Shown one piece after another: positions 28,237-39,153 of a stretch of DNA of 64,000 bases. The stretch's first letter is position 1. Each line of letters starts with the position of its first letter. A program made the translations under genes and the position numbers. The DNA is from an uncultured Campylobacterales bacterium (GTDB lineage: Bacteria; Campylobacterota; Campylobacteria; Campylobacterales; Arcobacteraceae). The DNA lies in the NCBI GenBank assembly GCA_938084175.1, contig CALKDR010000001.1, positions 44,160 through 108,159 of the forward strand, in the 5' to 3' direction. The notes below the pieces were generated by a model that did not search any database, was not told where the DNA came from, and was given only the letters and a program-made list of their open reading frames with translations.

Positions 28237-28938
28237 ATGAAATTAATTGAAAAAAATATTACACAAACATTAGATGAAATATATTTAATAGAGACTTTAA
28301 ACTTAGATAACAAAACTATTTTAGAACTTGGATGTGGAAGTGCAGCTATGACTAAGCAACTTGCTCTTAATGGTTCAAATAGAAAAATAATAGCTTGTGA
28401 AGTTGATGAAATACAACATGATAAAAATCTAGCTTTAAATATTGAAAATATTGAGTTTAAATTAAATGGTGCGCAAGATATAAAACTTGAAGATGAAAGT
28501 GTTGATATAATTTTTATGTTTAAATCTTTTCATCACATTCCATATGATTTAATGAAAAAAGCCTTGAGTGAAATTAAAAGAGTTTTAAAACCCAATGGTT
28601 TAGCTTATATTTCAGAACCACTGTTTAAAGGTGAACAAAATGAATTAATCTCTATGTTTCATGATGAGCAACAAGTTAGAATTGATGCTTTTGAACATAT
28701 CAAAGAAGCTGTTGAAAACGAAGAGTTTAAACTATTTAGAGAAATATTTTTTCAAACAGAAGTTGTATATGAAAACTTTGAAGATTTTAAAACTCGTCAA
28801 ATGAAATTATCATACAATGACAACAGTATTACAAAAGAAGTAGAAGAAAAAATAAAAAATAAATTCAACAGTTTTAATGAAGGAAAACAAACTTCCTTTA
28901 TGAAACCTTTTAGAGTAGATATTTTACAAAAAGTATAA
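28237..28938 (+). CDS. Class I SAM-dependent methyltransferase
   Basis: 233 residues. Motif I is ILELGCGSAAMTKQLA, the acidic residue of motif II is CEVDE, and FKSFHHIP and LKPNGLAYISEPLF follow at motifs IV and post-IV. The substrate cannot be told. It has an AAAGG ribosome binding site and lies between DUF2461 and ligA. Confidence 0.83.
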   Translation: MKLIEKNITQTLDEIYLIETLNLDNKTILELGCGSAAMTKQLALNGSNRKIIACEVDEIQHDKNLALNIENIEFKLNGAQDIKLEDESVDIIFMFKSFHHIPYDLMKKALSEIKRVLKPNGLAYISEPLFKGEQNELISMFHDEQQVRIDAFEHIKEAVENEEFKLFREIFFQTEVVYENFEDFKTRQMKLSYNDNSITKEVEEKIKNKFNSFNEGKQTSFMKPFRVDILQKV

Positions 28939-28947
28939 ATAAATTAA

Positions 28948-30924
<1,977 letters not shown>

Positions 30925-31112
30925 AAAAACATTGTATTAAGCAAATAACAATGGAAGAAATAGAACAGTTGTATATTAATTCTTTGTAAATATGTTACTT
31001 TTTTATATAGTTCTATAAACAATAAGAAAAATGATCGATATTGCTATCATTTGATACTATTTTATTTTATAATATGACAAATTTTATATATATAATATTA
31101 TAAGGCTACGAA

Positions 31113-31586
31113 ATGAGTGAAGAAATAAAAAGAGAAAAATCATTAACTATGACAATGTTAATGACACCTGATAAAGCGAATTTTTCAGGTAAAAATGTAC
31201 ATGGTGGTGAAATATTAAAAATGCTAGATCATGTAGCTTATGCTTGTGCAGCAAGATATACTGGAATGTACGCAGTAACTTTATCTGTTGATATGGTTTT
31301 ATTTGAAAACCCAATTAAAATAGGTTCATTAGTAACATTTCATGCATCTGTAAACTATACAGGAAGAACATCAATGGAAATTGGTATCAAAGTAATTTCT
31401 GAAGATATTAAAGATCATACAATTAAAAATACAAATGTATGTTACTTTACAATGATTGCAGTTGATGAAGAAGGTAAACCAACACCTGTTCCTAAATTAA
31501 ATCTTATTACTGAAGATGATAAAAGAAGATATGAAGATGCTATTAGAAGAAGAGAGTCTAGATTTACAGCAAGAAGCGGAAAATAA
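31113..31586 (+). CDS. Acyl-CoA thioesterase, hotdog fold (YciA-like)
   Basis: 157 residues, hotdog fold. VHGGEILKMLDHVAYACAAR and TLSVDMVLFENPIKIG match the acyl-CoA hydrolase (BFIT/YciA) group, with the active-site Asp in LDHVAY. It hydrolyses fatty acyl-CoA; chain preference unknown. A strong terminator follows. Confidence 0.88.
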   Translation: MSEEIKREKSLTMTMLMTPDKANFSGKNVHGGEILKMLDHVAYACAARYTGMYAVTLSVDMVLFENPIKIGSLVTFHASVNYTGRTSMEIGIKVISEDIKDHTIKNTNVCYFTMIAVDEEGKPTPVPKLNLITEDDKRRYEDAIRRRESRFTARSGK

Positions 31587-31610
31587 TAGATTAAGAATTA
31601 TTAGCTAATA

Positions 31611-31645
31611 AAAAAGGGGATGACTTATGTCATCCCCTTTTTTTT
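31611..31645 (+). terminator. Strong intrinsic terminator, likely bidirectional
   Basis: 14-bp stem AAAAAGGGGATGAC and its complement with a 4-nt loop TTAT, followed by a T-run; the A-run on the other side serves the convergent ABC-F gene. It is the most GC-rich hairpin in the window. Confidence 0.92.
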
Positions 31646-31670
31646 ATGTTCAGAAAATATAAAAAATATA

Positions 31671-33257
31671 TTAAGCTTTTTGCTCAATATACTCTTCATA
31701 ACTTCCTTTAAAGTCTATAATAGTTCCATCAGCTTGAATTTCAATAATTCTATTTGCATAAACATCTAATAATTCCCTATCATGTGAAACACATATAACA
31801 GAACCTGCATATGCTAATAACCCTTCACCAAGTGCAATAATTGCTTCTAAGTCAAGGTGATTTGTAGGTTCATCTAAAACCATAAAGTTTGGTTGTTCTA
31901 ACATAATTTTTGAAAGCATCATTCTGTGCTTTTCTCCACCTGAACAAGATTTAACAGATTTTTCTTGTTCAGTTCCGTTAAATAACATTCTTCCAAGACA
32001 GTTTCTAATTTCAGCAATATCAGCTTTTCTATCAAAACCTCTTAACCAATCATATAAAGTCATATCACCTTCAATTAAATCAGTTGCGTTCTGAGGGAAA
32101 TAACCATTTTGAATAGTAGCACCCCAATGAATGTCACCAGTATCTGGTTTCATATTTTCTACTATTAATTCACACATAGTAGTTTTACCAGCACCATTTG
32201 GTCCAATTAGTGCAATTTTGTCATCTTTTTCAACAGTAAAAGAAATGTCATTTAGTACAAGTTCACCATCAAAAGATTTTGAAATATTTTTAAGACTTAA
32301 TAATTCTTTTCCAACTTCTCTTTTTTGTTTAAAAATAATAGAGGGATCTCTTCTTGAAGAAACTTTAATTTCTCCAACGTTTAATTTATCAAGTTGTTTT
32401 TGTCTTGAAGTTGCTTGTCTAGCTTTTGATGCATTTGCAGAGAATCTTGTAATAAATTTTTCAAGTTCTTCTTTTTCTTTAAGTTTCTTATTAACATCAG
32501 TTTCATTTTGTTTTGAAATTAACATTGATGCAATATACCAATCATCGTAGTTTCCAGAGAACTCTCTAATTTGTTTATAATCAACATCTAAAATATTTGT
32601 ACAAACAGCATTTAAAAAGTGTCTATCATGAGAAATAACAACCATAGTACCATCATGATGTTGTAATTGATTTTCTAACCAACCAATAGTAACAATATCA
32701 AGGTTATTCGTAGGCTCATCTAAGAATAATACATCAGGTTTAGGATATAAAACTTGTGCAAGTAAAACTTTAAATTTATCTCCACCTGTAATTGTTGACA
32801 TTAACTCATTTTGTTGAGCAGCTGGAAAACCTAAATCTTCAAGAATTTTTGTAATTTTAACGTCATACTCATAAGTTGGGTCTTCTTCACAACAAACAAT
32901 TTCTAGTACACCTAGTCTATCACCGATTTCATCAGTATATTCTTCTAAATAAAGTTTTTCTTTTTCTTTGATTGCATCGTATAATCTTTTATTTCCTAAA
33001 AGTACTGTATCAAAAATTGAATACTCTTCATATTCAAACTGATTCTGACCTAAAGTTCCAACTTTTTTACCATTTTGAACTTGTATTTCACCTTCAGTTG
33101 CATCTTCTTTTCCCGATAGGATATTTAAGAAAGTTGTTTTACCAGCACCATTTGCACCAATAAGACCATATCTTTTACCACCATCTAATTTTACATTAAT
33201 TTCTTGAAATAAAACTCTTGAACCAAAAGCTTTTTTTAGGTTTACAGTTTGAACCAT
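31671..33257 (-). CDS. ABC-F family ATPase, YbiT-type
   Basis: 528 residues with two nucleotide-binding domains: Walker A GANGAGKTT and GPNGAGKTT, signatures TGGDKFK and CSGGEKHR, Walker B VLFLDEPTNNLDI and FMVLDEPTNHLDL. There are no membrane segments; the linker between domains is rich in Lys/Glu. ABC-F proteins act on ribosomes to resolve stalling or antibiotic inhibition. The length and linker fit YbiT; EttA and Uup are less likely. Upstream, TTTTTTAGATATAATCGC gives a clear -10 box. Confidence 0.9.
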   Translation of the reverse strand: MVQTVNLKKAFGSRVLFQEINVKLDGGKRYGLIGANGAGKTTFLNILSGKEDATEGEIQVQNGKKVGTLGQNQFEYEEYSIFDTVLLGNKRLYDAIKEKEKLYLEEYTDEIGDRLGVLEIVCCEEDPTYEYDVKITKILEDLGFPAAQQNELMSTITGGDKFKVLLAQVLYPKPDVLFLDEPTNNLDIVTIGWLENQLQHHDGTMVVISHDRHFLNAVCTNILDVDYKQIREFSGNYDDWYIASMLISKQNETDVNKKLKEKEELEKFITRFSANASKARQATSRQKQLDKLNVGEIKVSSRRDPSIIFKQKREVGKELLSLKNISKSFDGELVLNDISFTVEKDDKIALIGPNGAGKTTMCELIVENMKPDTGDIHWGATIQNGYFPQNATDLIEGDMTLYDWLRGFDRKADIAEIRNCLGRMLFNGTEQEKSVKSCSGGEKHRMMLSKIMLEQPNFMVLDEPTNHLDLEAIIALGEGLLAYAGSVICVSHDRELLDVYANRIIEIQADGTIIDFKGSYEEYIEQKA

Positions 33258-33332
33258 AGTGTATTCTTCTCCGTGTTAATATTCTTTTTACTAATTATGT
33301 CGCGATTATATCTAAAAAAATCTATTTTAAGG

Positions 33333-33900
33333 TTAAAGTTCACTGTCAAAAGCTAGGGTTAATAAATCTTCTTCAGTTAATTTTTTATTTACTTTTTCAA
33401 CAGGAGGATTTTTTGTTTTTAAAACTTTTTTTTTAATTCATTTAAATTATATTTTGTAAGATTCAAAATAAGGGTATCATTTATTTTTTCTTTTGTTAAT
33501 GATTTATTATCAATCATTTTTTTTATTAAATTGTTTAAATTATTTTTAGTATTTCATATTTTTGTTCTTCATCTGTGAATGAAATGTATGCTTTATCTAA
33601 TTGTTGACAAAAGTTTATTCTCATTACAATCAAAATCACCAACTTTATATGGTGCTCATAAAAGTGACTCTAAGTTGTTATGAGAGCAATTAAAATCTTT
33701 TACGACACTTTCAGCATACCCTTCTAGTGAAGTCAAATAGTTATTACCAATATCAAAGTAGCCATCAACTCTTTATAAATTTAACAGGTAATTTCTCAGT
33801 TTCTAGTTTAGCATTTAAATTAACATTTCCAAAAACACTGATAAATAAATCATCAGAAATAATATAATCACTGATCAAAAACTTTTTTATTATCTTTATT
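33333..33900 (-). pseudogene. Decayed leucine-rich-repeat-like gene
   Basis: Minus-strand fragments: FISVFGNVNLNAKLETEKLP, FDIGNNYLTSLEGYAESV, FNCSHNNLESLL then a stop, then YKVGDFDCNENKL. The repeating NxLxSLxG and F.CS.NNL pattern is that of short leucine-rich-repeat-like proteins often seen in phage and bacterial surface contexts. A C-terminal helical part follows (TDEEQKYEILKII, LTEEDLLTLAFDSEL) before TAA 33333. At least three frameshifts or stops. Nothing else was seen in the gap between the ABC-F gene and modA apart from modA control sequences. Confidence 0.65.
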
Positions 33901-33903
33901 AAT

Positions 33904-34023
33904 AATGTAATTCACTTTACTTTAAGTAATCACAAGCTAATATTTAAGCCTTATGTAATTAAAACAAATCAAAAATATATGTAATTTAAAAGTCATATAA
34001 TATTTTTTATTGTTATGTAATTA
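33904..34023 (+). promoter_or_regulatory. modA promoter region with four ATGTAATT repeats
   Basis: ATGTAATT occurs four times on the plus strand (near 33905, 33953, 33979 and 34015), three of them followed closely by an A-rich AAA or TAAA. A -10 box TATAAT is at 33996-34001, between copies three and four. The layout suggests binding sites for a regulator of the molybdate operon, but no ModE gene is in the window. Confidence 0.4.
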
Positions 34024-34034
34024 AAGGTTATTAA

Positions 34035-34787
34035 ATGATTAACAAAATTGCTTTTGTAAGTATTTTACTAGTATTAAATCTTAACGCGAAGGTAATAACC
34101 ATTGCTGTTGCAGCTAATGTGTCTTATGCTATTAATGACTTAATAAAAGAGTTTAATAATAAAAATACAAATGTGAAAGTAAATATTATTTTAGGAAGTA
34201 GTGGTAAATTAACAGCTCAAATAACTCATGGTGCACCTTATGATTTGTTTATGTCAGCAAATATGAAATACCCTAACAGTTTGTATCATAATGAATACGC
34301 AATAAAAAAACCAAAAGTTTATGCAAAAGGCTCTCTAGCAGTTTTTAGTACAAAGAAAATAAACTTTACAGAAAAATTGAGTAAGATTTTACAAAGCAGT
34401 AAAATAAGACAAATAGCAATAGCAAACCCAAAAACTGCACCTTATGGAATTGCAAGTTTTGAGGCTTTAAAAAATGTAAACACATTTGAAAAAATTAAAT
34501 CAAAGTTTGTATATGGAGAATCTATTTCACAAACTATTTCCTATGCCTTGCGTGCTACTGATATTGGAATCATCGCGAAATCATCTCTTTTTTCTAGTAA
34601 AATGAAACAATATAAAGAAAATATACATTGGAAAGAGATAGACAAGTCTTTATACACTCCTATAAATCAAGGTATTGTATTATTAAAACATGCAAAAGAT
34701 AATAAAGAAGCTAGTTCTTTTTATGATTTTATCTTAAGTAAAAAAGCAAAAAATATATTTAAAGAATATGGGTATTTAGTTAAATGA
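34035..34787 (+). CDS. modA: Molybdate ABC transporter, periplasmic binding protein
   Basis: 250 residues. The signal peptide MINKIAFVSILLVLNLNA is followed by VITIAVAANVSYAINDLIKEF, GSSGKLTAQITHGAPYDLFMSAN and YGIASFEALKN, characteristic ModA ligand-binding segments. It captures molybdate (perhaps tungstate) in the periplasm. Its TGA overlaps the next ATG by 4 bp. Confidence 0.94.
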   Translation: MINKIAFVSILLVLNLNAKVITIAVAANVSYAINDLIKEFNNKNTNVKVNIILGSSGKLTAQITHGAPYDLFMSANMKYPNSLYHNEYAIKKPKVYAKGSLAVFSTKKINFTEKLSKILQSSKIRQIAIANPKTAPYGIASFEALKNVNTFEKIKSKFVYGESISQTISYALRATDIGIIAKSSLFSSKMKQYKENIHWKEIDKSLYTPINQGIVLLKHAKDNKEASSFYDFILSKKAKNIFKEYGYLVK

Positions 34788-35182
34788 ATAAATTAGAAGC
34801 TGTTGTATGCAAAATTGATAGTTTAGAAAATCTTAGTATTGTTCAATTTAATTTCAATGAAACAACTTTATCAATGATGAGTTTAGGACTTGTTAATATC
34901 AATATTGGAGATAAAGTACTTTTAAGTATAAATTCATCACATATAGCCATTGCTAAGGACTTTAATGGTGAGATAAGTCTCTCAAATAGACTTGAGTGTA
35001 TAATAGAAAAACTAGATAAAGGTGAACTCTTATCTGCCCTTACTTTAAATGTAAATAGTATAATAATTACAAGTATAATTACAACAAATTCTGTAAATAG
35101 GTTAAACTTGAAGCAAAATGATAAAGTTACGGCATTTATAAAAGCTAGTGAAATATCAATACAAAAGGTTATAACGGAATGA
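34784..35182 (+). CDS. Stand-alone TOBE-domain molybdate-binding protein
   Basis: 132 residues holding two TOBE-like halves: [19 protein letters not shown] ... [18 protein letters not shown] and [20 protein letters not shown] ... [14 protein letters not shown]. Such di-TOBE mop-like proteins bind molybdate or tungstate for storage or regulation. A comparable gene lies between modA and modB in Campylobacter. Four-bp overlaps with both modA and modB show tight coupling. Confidence 0.85.
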   Translation: MNKLEAVVCKIDSLENLSIVQFNFNETTLSMMSLGLVNINIGDKVLLSINSSHIAIAKDFNGEISLSNRLECIIEKLDKGELLSALTLNVNSIIITSIITTNSVNRLNLKQNDKVTAFIKASEISIQKVITE

Positions 35183-35865
35183 ACTATCTTATAAATTTAG
35201 ATTTAGAACCTTTCATATTATCTTTTAAATTAGCATGTATAACGACTGTAATCTTATTTATAATTGCCCTACCTCTTGCATGGTATTTATCTCAAACTAA
35301 ATCAAAAGCAAAACCTTTTATAGAAGCACTAACAGCTTTACCTATTGTATTACCACCTTCTGTATTAGGTTTTTATATCCTTTATGTTTTATCTTTAAAC
35401 TCTCCTATTGGGAATTTTCTAGATGAATATTTTGGTATTAAATTAGTTTTTAATTTTACAGGATTAGTAGTTGCTTCTTGTTTTTATAGTTTGCCTTTTA
35501 TGGTTCAACCATTACAAAGTGGTTTTGAAGCTTTGAATAAGAATATGCTTGAAGCTAGTTATATAAGTGGTAAAAGTAAATTCACGACATTATTTAATGT
35601 AGCACTTCCAAATATTAAACCAGCGCTGTTAACAGCAATTATAATTACTTTTGCACACACAGTAGGAGAATTTGGTGTTGTTTTAATGGTTGGAGGAAGT
35701 ATTCCTGAAGAAACAAAAGTTGCATCAGTTGCTATTTATGAATATGTAGAGATTTTAGATTATAAAAATGCACATATTTATAGTGCGATTATGTTAATTA
35801 TGAGTTTTACTGTTTTATTTGCAGTATATGTATTTAATGCTAAACAGAAAAAAACATTTATCTAG
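35179..35865 (+). CDS. modB: Molybdate ABC transporter permease
   Basis: 228-residue inner-membrane protein with about five helices. The permease EAA-like loop reads [29 protein letters not shown], and the [16 protein letters not shown] segment is diagnostic of ModB. Pairs with ModC. The upstream gene overlaps by 4 bp; the DsrE-like gene follows after 8 bp. Confidence 0.94.
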   Translation: MNYLINLDLEPFILSFKLACITTVILFIIALPLAWYLSQTKSKAKPFIEALTALPIVLPPSVLGFYILYVLSLNSPIGNFLDEYFGIKLVFNFTGLVVASCFYSLPFMVQPLQSGFEALNKNMLEASYISGKSKFTTLFNVALPNIKPALLTAIIITFAHTVGEFGVVLMVGGSIPEETKVASVAIYEYVEILDYKNAHIYSAIMLIMSFTVLFAVYVFNAKQKKTFI

Positions 35866-35873
35866 GAAAAAGA

Positions 35874-36221
35874 ATGAAAAAAGAAAATTTACTTATAGTT
35901 ATTTCAACAAAAGACATTGATAGTATTTTAAAGTTCCCCTTACTTTATGCTGGTGTTTCAATACCTAGAGACTATTGGAAAAGAGTTCACATTATGTTTT
36001 GGGGTTCATCTATCAAATCTGTTATAAAAAGCAAAAAAATAAGAAAAAAAATCAAAGAGATTAAAAAAGACGGTGTTGAGTTTAGCTCTTGTATTGTTTG
36101 TGCCCAAGAATATAATGTAATAGAAAAACTAGAAAAACATGGCATTGTATGTAATCATACAGGTGAGCTTTTAAATGAAGCCTTACAAAATGATGACATT
36201 TGGTCAACATTGACAGTTTAA
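35874..36221 (+). CDS. DsrE/TusD-like small protein inside the mod operon
   Basis: 115 residues. The N-terminal strand LLIVISTKDIDSILKFPLLY, the HIMFWGSSIKSVI strand and the middle SSCIVCAQEYNVIEKLEKHG fit the DsrE/DsrF fold, with a CxxC pair and a further Cys in IVCNHTG. Family members carry persulfide sulfur or bind metals or nucleotides. It lies between modB and modC with gaps of 8 bp and 1 bp, so it is surely co-expressed with molybdate uptake. A role in sulfur handling for molybdenum enzymes is speculation. Confidence 0.7.
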   Translation: MKKENLLIVISTKDIDSILKFPLLYAGVSIPRDYWKRVHIMFWGSSIKSVIKSKKIRKKIKEIKKDGVEFSSCIVCAQEYNVIEKLEKHGIVCNHTGELLNEALQNDDIWSTLTV

Positions 36222-36222
36222 T

Positions 36223-37080
36223 ATGATAAAAATTGATATAAAAAAACAGCTATATGGATCAAATGGCGTAATGCCTTTAGATATTAATATAGAAATAAAA
36301 AAAGGTGATTTTCTAGCTTTAAGTGGATTAAGTGGAAGCGGTAAAACAACTTTGCTTAGAATACTCGCAGGACTTGAAGAAGCAAAAGGTTTTATTTCAG
36401 TTGAAAATAAAACTTGGCTTGATAATAACAATGCTTTAAGTATTCAAAAAAGACAAATTGGTTTTGTTTTTCAAGATTATGCCTTATTTGATAATATGAG
36501 TGTTGAACAAAATCTCTTATATGTGAAGAAAGACAAAACTTTGGTAAAAAAGCTTTTAGATATCACAGAATTAACACAGTTAGCAAAAAGATTACCAAAA
36601 ACTCTAAGTGGCGGTCAAAAGCAAAGAGTTTCGCTTTGTCGTGCTATGATGAATAATCCTAAAATATTATTAATGGATGAACCATTATCAGCACTTGATC
36701 CAAGTATGAGAATAAAACTGCAAAATGAAATACTTACATTACACAAAGAGTTTAAAACAACAACAATAATGGTAAGCCATGAACCAAGTGAAATATATCG
36801 TTTAGCAAATCGTGTAATAGTTTTAAATCAAGGCAAAATAATCAATGATGGTAATCCTAAAGATATTTTACTAAAAACAACTGGTTCTCAAAAATTTTCT
36901 TTTGAAGGCGAGATTTTAGATATTGTTAAAACCGATGTAATTTATATTGCTATTATATCAATTGGTCAACAGTTAGTTGAAGTTGTCTTATGTGAAGATG
37001 AAGCTAATAATTTTCAAATTGGAGAAAAAATAAGAGTAGGAACAAAAGCATTTGCACCAACTCTTTCTAAAATAACTTAA
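36223..37080 (+). CDS. modC: Molybdate ABC transporter ATPase
   Basis: 285 residues: Walker A GLSGSGKTT, Q-loop FVFQDYALF, signature LSGGQKQRVSLCRAM, Walker B ILLMDEPLSALDP, switch His in VSHEPSE. The C-terminal 50 or so residues form a short accessory domain, much of the TOBE function being supplied by the separate protein. Last intact gene of the operon. Confidence 0.93.
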   Translation: MIKIDIKKQLYGSNGVMPLDINIEIKKGDFLALSGLSGSGKTTLLRILAGLEEAKGFISVENKTWLDNNNALSIQKRQIGFVFQDYALFDNMSVEQNLLYVKKDKTLVKKLLDITELTQLAKRLPKTLSGGQKQRVSLCRAMMNNPKILLMDEPLSALDPSMRIKLQNEILTLHKEFKTTTIMVSHEPSEIYRLANRVIVLNQGKIINDGNPKDILLKTTGSQKFSFEGEILDIVKTDVIYIAIISIGQQLVEVVLCEDEANNFQIGEKIRVGTKAFAPTLSKIT

Positions 37081-37145
37081 ATTTATATAATAATGTTACT
37101 TTTATATTACTTTTAAAGTTTATAATAGAGGAAAAAAGAGCATTT

Positions 37146-37738
37146 ATGAATGTACTACTAATAGAAGACGACATACAATTAAATACCACTGTTGCAAGAT
37201 TTCTAGAATCAAAGAAATTTGATGTTACAAAAGTGTTTGATGGTGATGATGCCATAGAAACTATTGATAGTAATAACTTTGATTTATATATTATTGATAT
37301 AAATATTCCTCATATAAATGGCTTAGATATACTAACTTATATCAGACAAAAAGATTTAACTTCTCCTATTATTGTTATTACTGCATCTACAGAATTACAG
37401 AACTTTAAGAATGCTTTTGAAAATGGATGCAATGAATTTGTTAAAAAACCTTTTTATTTAGAAGAATTAAAAATAAGAATAGATAATTTAATAAAGACTA
37501 ATGATGATACTACAATTAATATAGCTGATACTATAGTTTTTGATATGGAAAAAGAAGAATTAAGTATTGAAAATACTATTATTTAAATTTGAAGAAAAGC
37601 AAAAAGTGTAAAGAAATGAAGCGTGGCTTAGGGATAAGCAAAATTGTGTATGAATTTTAGCTACCTCTCCAATATTTAGAGGAAAGTGAAAAAGGAATCA
37701 ATTGGTTTATTAATACTTTTATAAATAAAAAAGCTTAA
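37146..37738 (+). pseudogene. Two-component remnant: receiver domain joined to the end of a lost kinase
   Basis: ATG 37146 opens an intact receiver domain (MNVLLIEDDIQLNTTVARFL, phospho-Asp in LYIIDINIPHING, Lys in FVKKPFYLEELKI) plus about 30 residues, stopping at 37586 where the winged-helix domain should begin. Bases 37620-37738 then encode a kinase C-terminus: RGLGISKIVYEF, a stop, then EESEKGINWFINTFINKKA and TAA. One deletion thus seems to have removed the DNA-binding domain and almost all of the kinase. The receiver might still be translated. Confidence 0.75.
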
Positions 37739-37792
37739 AAACAAAGAATTATAACAATAATATTGATATAACTCTTTATAGTTTGTAAAACT

Positions 37793-38422
37793 TTACTTTA
37801 TAAACTCAACAACATCTTCAAGCTTTTCTCTTTCTTGTGAAGATTGTTCGTTTACTCTATATCCAAAAGGTAAAACTACTGATAATTGATATTTTGAAGT
37901 ATCTAAATCTAAAATTTCTTCAATTTTTTCTTTTTCAAATCCTTCAATTGGACAAGAGTCAATTCCTTTAATTCCAGCTGCTGTCATCATATTTCCAGCA
38001 GCAATGTATGTTTGTCTTGCAGTCCAAGAATAAACATTTTCATCACTTGATAAAGTCTGTTTTAAATGTTCAGCATATAAACCTAAATAAAAATCAAGTT
38101 TTTCCTGTGGCATTGCTCTTCTTTTAAACTTTCTTTCAACAATCCCAAATTCAGGTTTAACAGCATCAATAGCAGCTAAAATTATTACTAAATGTGAACA
38201 TGAAGTAACTTGCACTTGATTCCAAATAACAGGTCTTAACTTCGCTTTTAATTCTTCATTAGTAATAACTAAAAACTTCCAAGGTTCCATACCAAAAGAT
38301 GAAGGAGATTTTCTTCCTGCTTCTAAAATATAGTTGATATCTCCGTCTGATATTTTTTTTGTTTCATCAAAAACCTTACATGCATGTCTGAAATCCATTG
38401 CTTCTTCGAATGTTTTGTTCAT
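37793..38422 (-). CDS. Nitroreductase family NAD(P)H-dependent oxidoreductase
   Basis: 209 residues. The FMN-binding start is FRHACKVFDETKKISDGDINYILEAGRKSPSSFGMEPWKF, with the later GIKGIDSCPIEGFEKEKIEEIL and the closing VVLPFGYR, as in NfsB-type enzymes. It reduces nitroaromatics or quinones with FMN. It lies 1 bp after the MdaB-like gene, and the pair faces an HxlR regulator. Confidence 0.9.
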   Translation of the reverse strand: MNKTFEEAMDFRHACKVFDETKKISDGDINYILEAGRKSPSSFGMEPWKFLVITNEELKAKLRPVIWNQVQVTSCSHLVIILAAIDAVKPEFGIVERKFKRRAMPQEKLDFYLGLYAEHLKQTLSSDENVYSWTARQTYIAAGNMMTAAGIKGIDSCPIEGFEKEKIEEILDLDTSKYQLSVVLPFGYRVNEQSSQEREKLEDVVEFIK

Positions 38423-38423
38423 A

Positions 38424-39020
38424 TTATAATTCCTTTTTTATATTAAAATTTGTTTCTAAAATATTTGTAAATTTTTCTAGTTCTTCATTTAAATCTAAAT
38501 CATTTCTAAAAACATCATGAATTGAGTAAGTTTGCATAGCTTCTAAACCACAAAATTGAAAAATTTTATGAGTTGAAACATTAGTTTGGTCAAGTGTTAA
38601 ACCATCAAAGAAACCATCTTTATTATCAAACTCACTACTTGGACAATTATAAGTCAAACTCAACATATATTTCTTGCCTTTTAGTAAACCAGCACTTCCA
38701 TACTTTTTAGAAGAATCAGTTCTACTTGTACCGTCATTTTTGTATTGTCTTCCTTGTACGAGTATTTGATCAAAATATTTTTTAGTAATCCAAGGTAAAC
38801 CCATCCAATAAACTGGCGATTGAAAAATTATATAATCAGCCCAGTCAAACTTGTCGCACTCTTTTATAATTTTATAAGATTCTTCAATATGTGTATGCTT
38901 AACTTCAAAATTATTACTTTTTAAAAATTCTTCAGCTTTATTAACAAAAGCTTTTGACAATTTTCCTTTTGCAACATTTTTATAATATTGATGTCCATTT
39001 ATAATCAAAACATTTTTCAT
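38424..39020 (-). CDS. Flavodoxin-fold NAD(P)H-dependent oxidoreductase, MdaB-like
   Basis: 198 residues from ATG 39020 (MKNVLIINGHQYY); an upstream in-frame ATG at 39041 would add seven residues, but AAAGAAAG better fits the inner start. QSPVYWMGLPWITKKYFDQIL is the FAD/quinone site of MdaB/KefF-type quinone reductases, and LSLTYNCPSSEF and FCGLEAMQTYSIHDV follow. It makes quinols by two-electron reduction and protects against quinone stress. First gene of the divergent redox pair. Confidence 0.88.
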   Translation of the reverse strand: MKNVLIINGHQYYKNVAKGKLSKAFVNKAEEFLKSNNFEVKHTHIEESYKIIKECDKFDWADYIIFQSPVYWMGLPWITKKYFDQILVQGRQYKNDGTSRTDSSKKYGSAGLLKGKKYMLSLTYNCPSSEFDNKDGFFDGLTLDQTNVSTHKIFQFCGLEAMQTYSIHDVFRNDLDLNEELEKFTNILETNFNIKKEL

Positions 39021-39082
39021 ACATTTTACTTTCTTTATCAAAATTTTTAAAATTATATAACTTGTAAACTTAAATATCTCTT

Positions 39083-39104
39083 ACTTTACTTTAGGTAAGT
39101 AAAG
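39083..39104. promoter_or_regulatory. Probable HxlR operator
   Basis: 8-bp arms CTTTACTT (39084-39091) and AAGTAAAG (39097-39104) around TAGGT, between the MdaB-like gene and the regulator. Part of it, ACTTTACTTTAGGTAA, recurs upstream of modA at 33914-33929 with one mismatch. A -10 box TATAAT follows near 39125. Confidence 0.55.
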
Positions 39105-39153
39105 GTAATTAAAATTTATTATGTTATAATCTATTTTAATCAGAAGGAGATAC

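Noticed and set aside
32131..32550. Plus-strand frame inside the ABC-F gene
   Set aside because: Antisense shadow of a conserved ATPase; Ser/Phe-rich composition typical of such shadows.
33333..37738. The LRR-like remnant, mod operon and two-component remnant as one transferred island
   Set aside because: Base composition looks like the neighbours, there are no boundary repeats or integrase, and mod operons of this order are native to the phylum.
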